A DNA stretch of 64,000 bases from Kordia sp964351775 (GTDB taxonomy: Bacteria; Bacteroidota; Bacteroidia; Flavobacteriales; Flavobacteriaceae): positions 32,354-96,353 of the forward strand of contig CAYGPQ010000001.1 of assembly GCA_964351775.1 (NCBI GenBank), read 5' to 3'. The notes below the pieces were generated by a model that was not told the DNA's origin, did no database searches, and saw only the letters and a list, made by a program, of their open reading frames with translations. The position numbers and the translations under genes were made by a program. Below, piece by piece: positions 8,143-16,729 of the stretch (the first letter of the stretch is position 1; each line of letters opens with the position of its first letter).

Positions 8143-9600
8143 TTATATTTTCTTTCGTAATCGTGCGACTGGAATATCCAATTGTTCTCTATACTTTGCA
8201 ACCGTTCGACGCGCAATAGGATAGCCTTTTTCTTTTAAAATACTGGCTAACTTTTCATCAGTTAACGGTTTCTTCTTGTCCTCGTCTTCCAAAACCGTTT
8301 CTAAAATCTTTTTAATTTCACGTGTAGAAACATCTTCTCCTTGTTCATTTTTCATGGATTCAGAGAAAAATTCCTTAATCAATTTTGTTCCGTAAGGTGT
8401 ATCTACATATTTACTATTGGCAACACGCGAAACCGTTGAAACATCCATGTGTATCATATCTGCGATATCTTTCAAAATCATGGGTTTCAATTTCCGTTCA
8501 TCACCTGTAAGGAAATATTCTTCTTGATAGTGAAGAATGGCATTCATAGTAACTAAAAGTGTCTGTTGACGTTGCTTAATAGCGTCTATAAACCATTTTG
8601 CAGCATCTAACTTTTGTTTAATGAACATCACAGCATCTTTCTGCGATTTTGTTTTCTCACGCGTATCTTTATATCCTTTGAGCATGTCGTTATAATCTCT
8701 AGAAACATGCAACTCAGGAGCATTACGTCCATTTAGTGTCAATTCTAATTCACCTTCTACAATACGAATGGCAAAATCAGGCACAATATGCTCAATGATT
8801 TTTGTGTTTCCAGCATACGATCCACCAGGTTTTGGATTTAAACGCTCAATTTCTAAAATACCATCACGCAATTCAACTTCAGTAATATCAAACTTCTGTA
8901 AAAGTTTCTTGTAATGTTTTTTGGTAAAATGGTCAAATGACTTGTCCAAAATATTAATGGCAAGCTCAATAGCTGCTGTTGGCTCTTTTCTTCGCAACTG
9001 AATCAACAAACATTCTTGCAAATTTCGTGCGCCCACACCAGCAGGATCGAGCTCATGCACAATCTGTAAAATACTAGCAACATGATCATCTGTGGTAAAA
9101 ATATTTTGTGTAAATGCTAAATCATCTACGATATCTTCTAAAGGTCTGCGGATATAGCCACTTTCGTCCACGCTTCCAATTAAAAATTCTGCAATTTCAC
9201 GATCTTCTTCAGAAAATCGAAATGTATTTAATTGATTTTTTAAATGTTGATTAAATGACGTTCCAGAAGCATACGGAACATTTTTTTCTTCATCATCAGC
9301 ACTGTAATTATTTGCTTGCAATCGGTAACTAGGAATTTCATCGTCGCTCAAATAATCGTCTACATTAATATCATCAGCAGTAATAGATTCATTGCCATAA
9401 TCGTCGTCAAATTCATTAGACAAGTCAGCATCATAATCTTCTGTTTGTTCCTTTCCACTGTCCAACGCAGGGTTTTCTTCCAACTCTTGCTTTAGGCGTT
9501 GTTCAAATGCTTGCGTAGGCAATTGAATCAATTTCATCAATTGAATCTGCTGCGGTGATAGCTTTTGAGATAATCTAAAATTTAATTGTTGTTTAAGCAT
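8143..9600 (-). CDS. rpoN: RNA polymerase sigma-54 factor
   Basis: At 485 aa this is the normal RpoN length. Region I at the N-terminus is Gln/Leu-rich (LSPQQIQLMKLIQLPTQAFE), and an acidic region II covers about 45-105. The core-binding region follows, then the HTH near 370-395 (DMIHMDVSTVSRVANSKYV). The diagnostic RpoN box, ARRTVAKYRE, is close to the C-terminus. It directs transcription from -24/-12 promoters and needs AAA+ activators, none of which is encoded in this window. Confidence 0.97.
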   Translation of the reverse strand: MLKQQLNFRLSQKLSPQQIQLMKLIQLPTQAFEQRLKQELEENPALDSGKEQTEDYDADLSNEFDDDYGNESITADDINVDDYLSDDEIPSYRLQANNYSADDEEKNVPYASGTSFNQHLKNQLNTFRFSEEDREIAEFLIGSVDESGYIRRPLEDIVDDLAFTQNIFTTDDHVASILQIVHELDPAGVGARNLQECLLIQLRRKEPTAAIELAINILDKSFDHFTKKHYKKLLQKFDITEVELRDGILEIERLNPKPGGSYAGNTKIIEHIVPDFAIRIVEGELELTLNGRNAPELHVSRDYNDMLKGYKDTREKTKSQKDAVMFIKQKLDAAKWFIDAIKQRQQTLLVTMNAILHYQEEYFLTGDERKLKPMILKDIADMIHMDVSTVSRVANSKYVDTPYGTKLIKEFFSESMKNEQGEDVSTREIKKILETVLEDEDKKKPLTDEKLASILKEKGYPIARRTVAKYREQLDIPVARLRKKI

Positions 9601-9941
9601 ATTATTTGGTTGGTTTCTTCAAAATAACCCTTTTTGACTGACATTAGTTTTTGTGAAAACTGCCTTTATAATTCAAAAGATGGATCACCTTATTGATGGT
9701 TTTGTTTGGCAATTAATCAAAAACAATACCATTATCATTAAAGATACTATGTTTCACTTATATATTGGCTTTTAATAACACACAAATATAAAAAAAACCT
9801 ACAACGGTATTGGATGTTGTAAAGGGAAAAATGGCAAGGAATTCTATCTGGTTTTTACAAAAAACAAACATTAGGGGAATAACACTCTTTTTCAACTAGA
9901 AAATAATGTGTTTTTTGCAGCAATATTAATTACCGAATATT
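9601..9941. other. Intergenic region between rpoN and the TPR-LuxR regulator
   Basis: These 341 AT-rich bases separate divergent genes. An imperfect inverted repeat (ATGGTTTTGTTT at 9696-9707 with AAACAATACCAT at 9721-9732, one mismatch) could be an operator. No convincing TAnnTTTG promoter element is seen for either gene. Confidence 0.5.
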
Positions 9942-11621
9942 ATGAGTATATCAGCAAACCACACAAAAATAATTGCGGTGTTATTTTTTTACTTGTTAGG
10001 AAGTTACAGCGTAATTGGCAAGCAGAATGAACTTGTTGAAAAATACTTAAAACGATTCTCTGAAATTGCTTATGAAAAACAAGATTCTGCCTTGTATTAT
10101 TTAGAGCAAGCAAAAATTGCGGCTATTGGAAATCCGGATTATCAAGTGAGTGTGTATTTTAAATTTAGTGATTTTTATATTTTTGTGAATAAAGATCTAG
10201 AAAAATCCTTGCAATATCTGGCGAAAGCAAAAGCATTAGCAACGAAAGTGACAAGCATTCCGAAGATTGCCGGAATTTACAATCGAACAGGATATGTATT
10301 GTATATACAAGGGCATTACAAAGAATCAATTGATAGTTACAAGAAAGCAATTGAAATCCTTAAAAAAGATAAAAACGATAAGGTTTTAAATAATTCGTAT
10401 ATAAAGTTTGCAGGCGTGTTGATTGAACTCGAACTTTTTGAAGAAGCAACTATTTATTTTCAAAAATCACTCGATTTGGCAAACGAAAATCATGAAATTA
10501 GCAAATCATACATCTATCTAAGTATGGCAAAAGCGTATATTCATAAGCAAGACTATGACGACGCGGAAATGTATTTGCAAAAAGCATTGAAAATTGTAGC
10601 GGATAGAAAACCGAGTAGAAAAAAACAATCTGAAACAATAATGATTCTAACCCAAATTGCCAAAGTGTATTATTTGACGAAAAAATATGAAAAAGCATTG
10701 ATGTTAGCATTAGAGTGTGAAGAATGGATTAAAAATTTAAAGAAAACAAAGAAAAATGTAGGTGCTCATTTATTGTTAGGACAAATTTATTATGAACTAG
10801 AGAATGATAAATTGGCATTGCAATATGCTGAGGCATCATACCAAAAACTAGAAAAAACAAGTTCTTCAAGTGTAAAATATGATTGTGTAAAACTATTGGC
10901 TATGATATACGAACGCTTGGGTGATTATAAAAAGGCACTGGAGTTTTCAAAGTTGTATCAACAATTAAATTTGCAATCGCTCAAAGCGGAAATTCGACAG
11001 GATTTCTTCAAAGAAAAATACCAAAATGAACTCCAAGAAAAAGATGAAAAAGCACTGCATGAAGCACAGATTAAAAAACTACAAATTGCGCTTATCATAA
11101 GTTTTAGTGTTGGTATGTTATTGATTGGATATATGCTGCACAAAAAAAGAAAACAAGTATTATTAAAACGCGTGAAGGAAAAGGAAGTTGCAAATACGCG
11201 GATGCAGAAAAGACTATATGTAGAACGTAAAAAAGCTATACAAATACAAAACGAACTCGATGCTTATCTTCGATTGCGTTCTAGTGTAATAACGACCGAA
11301 AATGGCGCTGAAACTATACAAACAATGGTGCAGAAGTTACATGACTTTAAAATATTGACGGAAGATGATTGGTTGACTTTTAAATTGATCTTTCAAAAGA
11401 TATATCCAAACTTTTTCAAAAACTTCAAAGTAAATGTCAATTCGTATTCTATGGGCGATTTGAAATTGGCATCTTTAATTCGATTGAACTTCAATACCAA
11501 AGAAACTGCAAAAATATTAGCGATTTCACCTGAAAGTGTGCGCAAAGGAAAATACAGGTTGCGTAAAAAAATGATGTTTACCTCAGAAAAAGCATTGCAA
11601 AAATTTATTTACACCTTATAA
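9942..11621 (+). CDS. TPR regulator with membrane helix and LuxR-type HTH
   Basis: This 559-aa protein has a hydrophobic N-terminal segment (residues 8-24). About seven TPR repeats span roughly 45-345. A coiled-coil linker is followed by a membrane helix near 382-400 (IALIISFSVGMLLIGYMLH), another coiled coil, and a C-terminal helix-turn-helix near 505-550 (LASLIRLNFNTKETAKILAI then ESVRKGKYRLRKKM). The order matches flavobacterial one-component TPR-LuxR regulators, which would sense in the periplasm and bind DNA from the membrane. It precedes two double-glycine peptide genes by 260 bases, making regulation of those peptides an attractive but unproven idea. Confidence 0.85.
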   Translation: MSISANHTKIIAVLFFYLLGSYSVIGKQNELVEKYLKRFSEIAYEKQDSALYYLEQAKIAAIGNPDYQVSVYFKFSDFYIFVNKDLEKSLQYLAKAKALATKVTSIPKIAGIYNRTGYVLYIQGHYKESIDSYKKAIEILKKDKNDKVLNNSYIKFAGVLIELELFEEATIYFQKSLDLANENHEISKSYIYLSMAKAYIHKQDYDDAEMYLQKALKIVADRKPSRKKQSETIMILTQIAKVYYLTKKYEKALMLALECEEWIKNLKKTKKNVGAHLLLGQIYYELENDKLALQYAEASYQKLEKTSSSSVKYDCVKLLAMIYERLGDYKKALEFSKLYQQLNLQSLKAEIRQDFFKEKYQNELQEKDEKALHEAQIKKLQIALIISFSVGMLLIGYMLHKKRKQVLLKRVKEKEVANTRMQKRLYVERKKAIQIQNELDAYLRLRSSVITTENGAETIQTMVQKLHDFKILTEDDWLTFKLIFQKIYPNFFKNFKVNVNSYSMGDLKLASLIRLNFNTKETAKILAISPESVRKGKYRLRKKMMFTSEKALQKFIYTL

Positions 11622-11881
11622 TACGTCTCGTTTTTGTCCCAAAAAGGGAAAAACACCTTTGATAATCTATGATTGTCCCAAATTTGTCATTGTAAATTTT
11701 CTTCAAAAAGCAATCAGCCTTCCTAGTTTTGAAAAGTGAAAGTCAGATGCTGAAATTCGTTTTCAATACTACAATTTCATGTATATAGGTTATGGTTTTT
11801 CGATATGCATAACTGAAAATGAATTTTGCGTCTGCATCACAATTTAAACCATTATTAATCTTATTAAAAACGTAAAAAATT

Positions 11882-12133
11882 ATGAAAAAACGTAAAGTGA
11901 ATTTGAAAAAGTTAACACTTCAAAAACAAACCATTGTAAATATGGAAGCTATTCACGGAGGCGAAATTGAAGAGACAAAATTTATTGTCATCTGTACAGG
12001 TCTTGTCAATACAATTGTGCTAACAACTACAAATACGATTGTTACCGGAACAAATTGGCCGCCAATTGATCCGCCACCAATTATTACCAAAGATTATGAA
12101 ACTTGTGTTTCTCAATGTGTGAAATGCTTTTAA
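11882..12133 (+). CDS. Double-glycine leader peptide, class I lanthipeptide-like
   Basis: This 83-aa peptide has a basic leader MKKRKVNLKKLTLQKQTI (then VNMEAIHGG), ending in Gly-Gly at 26-27. The leader fits the flavobacterial natural-product leader pattern KKLxLxKxxI...GG. The presumed core of about 56 residues is rich in Thr (including a TTTNT run) and has four Cys, one internal and three clustered at the C-terminus (TCVSQCVKCF). That composition suits thioether or disulfide formation. It is followed by a paralogue 29 bases downstream. No LanB/LanC-type enzyme or transporter is encoded nearby, so modification and export would depend on genes elsewhere. Confidence 0.8.
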   Translation: MKKRKVNLKKLTLQKQTIVNMEAIHGGEIEETKFIVICTGLVNTIVLTTTNTIVTGTNWPPIDPPPIITKDYETCVSQCVKCF

Positions 12134-12162
12134 AACAAATTAAAATGTAAACAATTTATATT

Positions 12163-12417
12163 ATGAAAAAACGTAAAATAGTATTAAAAAAGTTATCACT
12201 TAACAAAAGTAAGGTGTCAGCATTAAATGGAAATCAAGTTCTTGGAGGTGCTCCAGGAAGCTTACAATGCGAAACAACAAGTATACTTCTAAATTGTGCT
12301 ACAGCAACGCAAAATCCTGCAGAACCTTTAATTTCTATTGATATCCGGCAGGATATATGTGAAGCTATCAAACATTCTAAAAAATCACTTTGTCCTTCTT
12401 GTATGTTTGATTTTTAA
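12163..12417 (+). CDS. Double-glycine leader peptide, class I lanthipeptide-like (second of pair)
   Basis: This 84-aa paralogue of the preceding peptide has leader MKKRKIVLKKLSLNKSKV...QVLGG (Gly-Gly at 28-29), nearly superimposable on the upstream leader. The core is quite different, about 55 residues with five Cys and several Ser/Thr (QCETTSILLNCATATQ and a C-terminal LCPSCMFDF). Conserved leader with diverged core is the hallmark of precursor families served by one maturation system. It ends just before a bidirectional terminator. Confidence 0.8.
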   Translation: MKKRKIVLKKLSLNKSKVSALNGNQVLGGAPGSLQCETTSILLNCATATQNPAEPLISIDIRQDICEAIKHSKKSLCPSCMFDF

Positions 12418-12439
12418 TTAATGATACTTTTTGAGTATA

Positions 12440-12471
12440 AAAAAAGCAGCTAAGAATCCTTAGCTGCTTTT
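12440..12471. terminator. Bidirectional terminator between peptide genes and asnS
   Basis: A perfect 10-bp stem (AGCAGCTAAG at 12445-12454, CTTAGCTGCT at 12459-12468) with loop AATC is flanked by A-run and T-run. It serves the convergent peptide operon (+) and asnS (-). Confidence 0.9.
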
Positions 12472-12490
12472 ATATGTAATTTTAATCTTT

Positions 12491-13933
12491 TTAAAACTCT
12501 GCATTTTGCGGTGTTCTTGGATAAGGAATGACGTCTCTAATATTCCCCATTCCTGTGGCAAACATCACCAAACGTTCAAAACCAAGTCCAAAACCTGAAT
12601 GTACAGCTGTTCCGTATTTACGAAGATCTAAATACCACCATAATTCTTCTTCTGGAATATTTAAGGCTGCCATTTTTGCTTTTAAAACCTCTAAACGTTC
12701 TTCACGCTGTGCTCCACCAACAATTTCTCCAATTCCTGGGAATAAGATATCCATGGCACGAACTGTTTTTTTGTCTTCGTTCAAACGCATGTAAAATGCT
12801 TTGATATTTGCTGGGTAATCAAATAAAATTACTGGACATTTAAAATGCTTTTCTACTAAGAAACGTTCGTGTTCACTTTGTAAATCTGCGCCCCATTCGT
12901 TAATTAAGTACTTGAATTTCTTTTTCTTATTTGGTTTTGAATTGCGTAAAATATCAATGGCTTCCGTATAACTTACACGTTTAAAGTTATTGTCAATCAC
13001 AAAACGTAATTTCTCCGTCAAGGTCATTTCACTGCGTTCATCTTGTGGTTTTGATTTATCTTCCTGAATCAAACGTTGTTCTAAGAATGCCAAATCTTCT
13101 GCATTGTGTTCCAATACATAAGAAAGCACAGATTTCAAGAAATCTTCTGCTAAGTCCATGTTTCCGCTTAAATCCATAAACGCAACTTCCGGTTCAATCA
13201 TCCAAAATTCTGCCAAGTGACGAGACGTATTTGAGTTTTCAGCTCTAAACGTCGGTCCAAATGTATATACTTTTCCTAACGCCATTGCGTAGGTTTCTGC
13301 TTCTAGCTGTCCAGAAACCGTTAAGTTGGTTTCTTTTCCAAAGAAATCTTTTGAATAATCAACATTTCCAGCTTCATCCAATGGTGGATTTTTAGGATCT
13401 AAGGTGGTCACTCTAAACATTTCTCCAGCACCTTCCGCATCACTAGCTGTGATAATCGGTGTGTGCATATTATAGAACCCGTTTTCGGTAAAATATTTAT
13501 GAACTGCAAACGATAATGCCGAACGCAAACGCATTACTGCGCTAAATGTATTTGTACGTGTACGTAAATGTGCTTGTTCACGTAAAAACTCTAAACTGTG
13601 TCTTTTTGGTTGTAAGATGGTTTTTGATACTTCTTCCGCATTTGCATCTCCCAAAATAGTAATCTCAGTGACTTTAACTTCTACCTTTTGTCCTTTTCCT
13701 TGACTTTCAATCAGTTCTCCTTTGATGAAAACTGCCGCACCCGTTGTGATACGATTTAAGATTTCCTCATTTGTATTTTCAAAATCAACAACACATTGAA
13801 TATTATTAATGGTTGATCCGTCATTTAAAGCAATAAAACGATTTGCTCTAAAAGTTCGTACCCAACCTTTTACAGTAATTTCTTGTAGTAGTGTTTCTGA
13901 GTTTAATAACTCAGCGACTGTGTATGATTTCAT
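12491..13933 (-). CDS. asnS: Asparagine--tRNA ligase
   Basis: This 480-aa class IIb aminoacyl-tRNA synthetase has the usual AsnRS length. The N-terminal OB-fold anticodon-binding domain covers about residues 15-105 (VKGWVRTFRANRFIALNDGS). The catalytic domain contains motif 2 (FGPTFRAENSNTSRHLAEFW) and motif 3 (GLGFERLVMFATGMGNIRDV). It charges tRNA-Asn directly. The start ATG (13931-13933) lies about 21 bases downstream of a TATATTTG promoter element on the minus strand. Confidence 0.97.
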   Translation of the reverse strand: MKSYTVAELLNSETLLQEITVKGWVRTFRANRFIALNDGSTINNIQCVVDFENTNEEILNRITTGAAVFIKGELIESQGKGQKVEVKVTEITILGDANAEEVSKTILQPKRHSLEFLREQAHLRTRTNTFSAVMRLRSALSFAVHKYFTENGFYNMHTPIITASDAEGAGEMFRVTTLDPKNPPLDEAGNVDYSKDFFGKETNLTVSGQLEAETYAMALGKVYTFGPTFRAENSNTSRHLAEFWMIEPEVAFMDLSGNMDLAEDFLKSVLSYVLEHNAEDLAFLEQRLIQEDKSKPQDERSEMTLTEKLRFVIDNNFKRVSYTEAIDILRNSKPNKKKKFKYLINEWGADLQSEHERFLVEKHFKCPVILFDYPANIKAFYMRLNEDKKTVRAMDILFPGIGEIVGGAQREERLEVLKAKMAALNIPEEELWWYLDLRKYGTAVHSGFGLGFERLVMFATGMGNIRDVIPYPRTPQNAEF

Positions 13934-13953
13934 TTTCGTAATAATTTAGGCGA

Positions 13954-13961
13954 CAAATATA
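13954..13961 (-). promoter_or_regulatory. asnS promoter -7 element
   Basis: The minus-strand sequence TATATTTG matches the Bacteroidota -7 consensus TAnnTTTG, about 21 bases before the asnS ATG. A -33 element is not obvious. Confidence 0.6.
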
Positions 13962-14112
13962 GTTCATTAACGAAAATTAATGAAAAGACAATCGATAAAA
14001 ATAATGGTGCAATTTGTAGGAAGTGTGTGTTATTTATGAGTAATATTTCTTAAAGACGTATAAATACCTGAAAATAAAAGGGTATTACCCAGCAAAAAGG
14101 GGATTTTTCCCC

Positions 14113-14144
14113 TTGTTTAAACACGCTAACATGACATATATTTG
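14113..14144 (+). promoter_or_regulatory. Promoter inside an inverted repeat, upstream of candidate sRNA
   Basis: TTG at 14113-14115, a 21-base spacer and TATATTTG at 14137-14144 fit the Bacteroidota sigma factor. The -7 element is embedded between perfect 7-bp inverted arms CATGACA (14130-14136) and TGTCATG (14143-14149), a possible operator for a dimeric regulator. Confidence 0.55.
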
Positions 14145-14150
14145 TCATGG

Positions 14151-14265
14151 CTATTAATCAATTGTAATCTTAATTTGTCTTCAATGATTAAGTAAATTAA
14201 GGTAGGTTTGGGGGAACCGAATAGAGTCTGAATGCTGTAACAACAGCTTCAGGCTTTATTTTTTT
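14151..14265 (+). ncRNA. Candidate small RNA (about 115 nt)
   Basis: This is a free-standing transcription unit on the plus strand, between two minus-strand genes. A TAnnTTTG promoter places a start near 14151, and a strong intrinsic terminator ends at about 14265. There is no open frame longer than a few codons inside. A GGTT...AACC hairpin with a G-rich loop lies near 14203-14216. Both ends are inferred from sequence signals only. I do not recognise it as a known RNA family. Confidence 0.5.
14225..14265 (+). terminator. Intrinsic terminator of candidate small RNA
   Basis: AGTCTGAATGCTGT (14225-14238) pairs with ACAGCTTCAGGCT (14243-14255) through 13 pairs with one bulge and one G-T wobble. 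The loop is AACA, and a T-rich tract follows to 14265. It is oriented for plus-strand transcription, although both flanking genes are on the minus strand. Confidence 0.8.
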
Positions 14266-14268
14266 GTA

Positions 14269-16680
14269 TCAATCCTGACGATCTAACGTGTTTTTATGCT
14301 TCTTTTTATGTTCTTTTTCAGGAATAATTCTAAAATTTGGTTCTTTTAATACACGTTTGTTTGCAATGCTTCTTTCTAGCGAAAGCAATAGCGAAGGCAA
14401 TAATAATAAGTTTGCCAACATTGCAAAGAGTAAGGTTGCAGAAACCAATCCGCCCAAAGCGACCGTTCCACCAAAACTTGAAATCATAAATACGGAGAAT
14501 CCAAAGAATAATACAATGGACGTGTAAAACATACTAACGCCAGTTTCACGCAATGCGGCGTAGACTGATTTGCGAATTTTCCAGTTGTTGCTGCGTAATT
14601 CTTGTCGATATTTTGCTAAAAAGTGTATGGTGTCATCTACAGAAATTCCAAAAGCAATGCTAAATACTAAAATGGTTGATGGTTTGATAGGAACTCCTAT
14701 AAAGCCCATCATTCCGGCGGTAATTAATAGCGGTAATAAGTTGGGAATTAACGAAATTAAAATCATTCGGAATGAACGGAATAAATACGCCATGAACAAG
14801 GAAATTAGGAAAATAGCTAGCGATAATGACATGATTAAGTTATCGACTAAATATTCAGTTCCTTTTAGGAAAACAAGCGCTTTTCCTGTCATGGTTACTT
14901 CATAATCTCCTTTGAAAGTATTATCTATTTTTGCTTGTAAATTTTCTCCAATACGCTCCATTTTGTCCGTTCCAATATCTTTCATGAACGTTGTAATTCG
15001 GGCATATCTTCCAGTAGAGTCTACAAAACTTTTTAAAAGATTGGTATCAGATTTAGATTTTCCCGCGTACGCTAAAATCCAATTGTTTTCGTTGGAAGTT
15101 GGTAGCGTATAATTTTTAGCAAGTCCACCAAAGTATGCTTGACGCGAATATTTAGCCAAACTTACCACGGACATTGGTTTTGACAATTCGGGTGTTTCTA
15201 TGATAAGTTCTTCAAACTTGTCCATGCGTTTTAGTGTAGAAAGTTTGGTGACTCCATTTTTACGTTTTGTATCAATCAAAATTTCCAAAGGCATGATGCC
15301 GTCGAATTCTGTTTCAAAAAATCGAATATCTTTAAAGAAGTCCGCACTTTGTGGCATATCTTCTATCAAACTTCCTGAAATACGAATTTGATAGATTCCA
15401 ATAATGCTCAATACCAATAAAAGAACAGATGTAAAATACACAGCAACTCTGTGATGACGCACTGTTTTTTCCATCCAATACACAAAACCGCCAATCCAAC
15501 GTTTGTTTAAGTGATTTAAGTGTTTTTGTTTTGGCAATGCCATATAACTATAAATAATCGGGATGATTAATAGCGATAAAACGAAAATTGCAATAATATT
15601 GATGGAAGCTACAATACCAAATTCTTTCAACAGTTTACTATCTGTAATGATAAAGGTGGCAAAACCTGCCGCTGTTGTGACGTTGGTCATTAAGGTAGCA
15701 TTCCCTATTTTAGAAATGACACGCTGTAATGATTTTGCTTGGTTTCCGTGTTTGTTTATTTCTTGCTGATATTTGTTGATGAAAAAGATGCAATTCGGAA
15801 TCCCGATAACAATAATCAAGGGTGGAATTAACGCTGTCAATACTGTGATTTCATAATGTAACAATCCTAAGATTCCAAATGCCCACATTACACCAACAAT
15901 GACAACAACCATGGAAATAAAGGTGGCACGAAACGATCGGAAGAAGAAGAAAAAAATGAGACTTGTGATTAATAAAGCTGCCACAATGAACATTCCGATT
16001 TCATCCACAATATTCTGAGAATTCAAGGTTCGAATGTATGGCATTCCCGAAACGCGTAAGTCCAATCCGGTTTCTTTTTCAAATGCAGCAATTATGGGTA
16101 AGACTTCATCATAAATAAAATCTTTTCGAACCGTAGTATTTACGATTTCTTTGTCCAAATAAACCGCTGTTCTGATAGTTCCTTCATCATTAAAAAGTAA
16201 ACTTTCGTAAAACGGTAAATTTTGAAAGAGTTCGTTTTTTATTTCGTCAACTTCTTCTTGTGTTTTGACTTCGCCTGTAACTAGATTTTCTAGTGTAAAA
16301 CGTTGATTTTCATCGTCTTTTAATAGCTTTTTTAGATTTTCGGTAGAAATTACTGCATCTACTTCTGGTTTGGCATTAAACTGCTTGCTGAGTCGATTCC
16401 AGGCATTAAAATTTTCAGGAGTAAAAAGTGATGTATCTTTTACGGCAAGAATGATAAGGTTTCCTTCTTCCCCAAAAATATCAAGAAATTTGTTGTATTG
16501 AACGTTAACAGGATGATTGTCGGGAAGTAAGTTGGCTTCCGTATAAGAGAAACGCATGTTTTTCCATTGCATGCCCAAAAAGATGGTCATGGAAACCACA
16601 AGTAATAGAATTATAATTCTGTTTCTAAGAATCAGTCGTGCTACACTTGCCCAAAACCGCGTATTTATCCATTTAATCAT
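14269..16680 (-). CDS. RND-superfamily (MMPL-type) permease
   Basis: This 803-aa inner-membrane protein has the internal duplication of the RND superfamily. Each half is one helix, a large periplasmic loop, then five helices. Halves begin near residues 20 and 410. The second half ends with a family-typical SIAFGISVDDTIHFLAKYRQ segment carrying the paired Asp residues used in proton relay. It is shorter than AcrB-type pumps (about 1,030 aa), fitting the MMPL/SSD-like group that exports lipids or hydrophobic compounds. The C-terminus is basic (EKEHKKKHKN). It lies downstream of the DUF5686 gene with 49 bases between. Confidence 0.9.
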   Translation of the reverse strand: MIKWINTRFWASVARLILRNRIIILLLVVSMTIFLGMQWKNMRFSYTEANLLPDNHPVNVQYNKFLDIFGEEGNLIILAVKDTSLFTPENFNAWNRLSKQFNAKPEVDAVISTENLKKLLKDDENQRFTLENLVTGEVKTQEEVDEIKNELFQNLPFYESLLFNDEGTIRTAVYLDKEIVNTTVRKDFIYDEVLPIIAAFEKETGLDLRVSGMPYIRTLNSQNIVDEIGMFIVAALLITSLIFFFFFRSFRATFISMVVVIVGVMWAFGILGLLHYEITVLTALIPPLIIVIGIPNCIFFINKYQQEINKHGNQAKSLQRVISKIGNATLMTNVTTAAGFATFIITDSKLLKEFGIVASINIIAIFVLSLLIIPIIYSYMALPKQKHLNHLNKRWIGGFVYWMEKTVRHHRVAVYFTSVLLLVLSIIGIYQIRISGSLIEDMPQSADFFKDIRFFETEFDGIMPLEILIDTKRKNGVTKLSTLKRMDKFEELIIETPELSKPMSVVSLAKYSRQAYFGGLAKNYTLPTSNENNWILAYAGKSKSDTNLLKSFVDSTGRYARITTFMKDIGTDKMERIGENLQAKIDNTFKGDYEVTMTGKALVFLKGTEYLVDNLIMSLSLAIFLISLFMAYLFRSFRMILISLIPNLLPLLITAGMMGFIGVPIKPSTILVFSIAFGISVDDTIHFLAKYRQELRSNNWKIRKSVYAALRETGVSMFYTSIVLFFGFSVFMISSFGGTVALGGLVSATLLFAMLANLLLLPSLLLSLERSIANKRVLKEPNFRIIPEKEHKKKHKNTLDRQD

Positions 16681-16729
16681 TGTTCCGCTTTTGCTCGTGC
16701 AAATTTAGGAAAAACGAACGAAGTCAGGC

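Larger units (their letters stand above)
13934..14268. other. Intergenic region holding asnS promoter and a candidate small RNA
   Basis: These 335 bases have no protein gene. They hold the minus-strand asnS -7 element (13954-13961), two GC-rich dyads (GGGTA/TACCC and AAGGGGA/TCCCCTT around 14080-14115), a plus-strand promoter and an intrinsic terminator framing a candidate RNA. Confidence 0.75.

Noticed and set aside
14570..14905. 111-residue frame antisense to the RND permease
   Set aside because: It is the complement of a conserved membrane-protein gene and has no recognisable domain.
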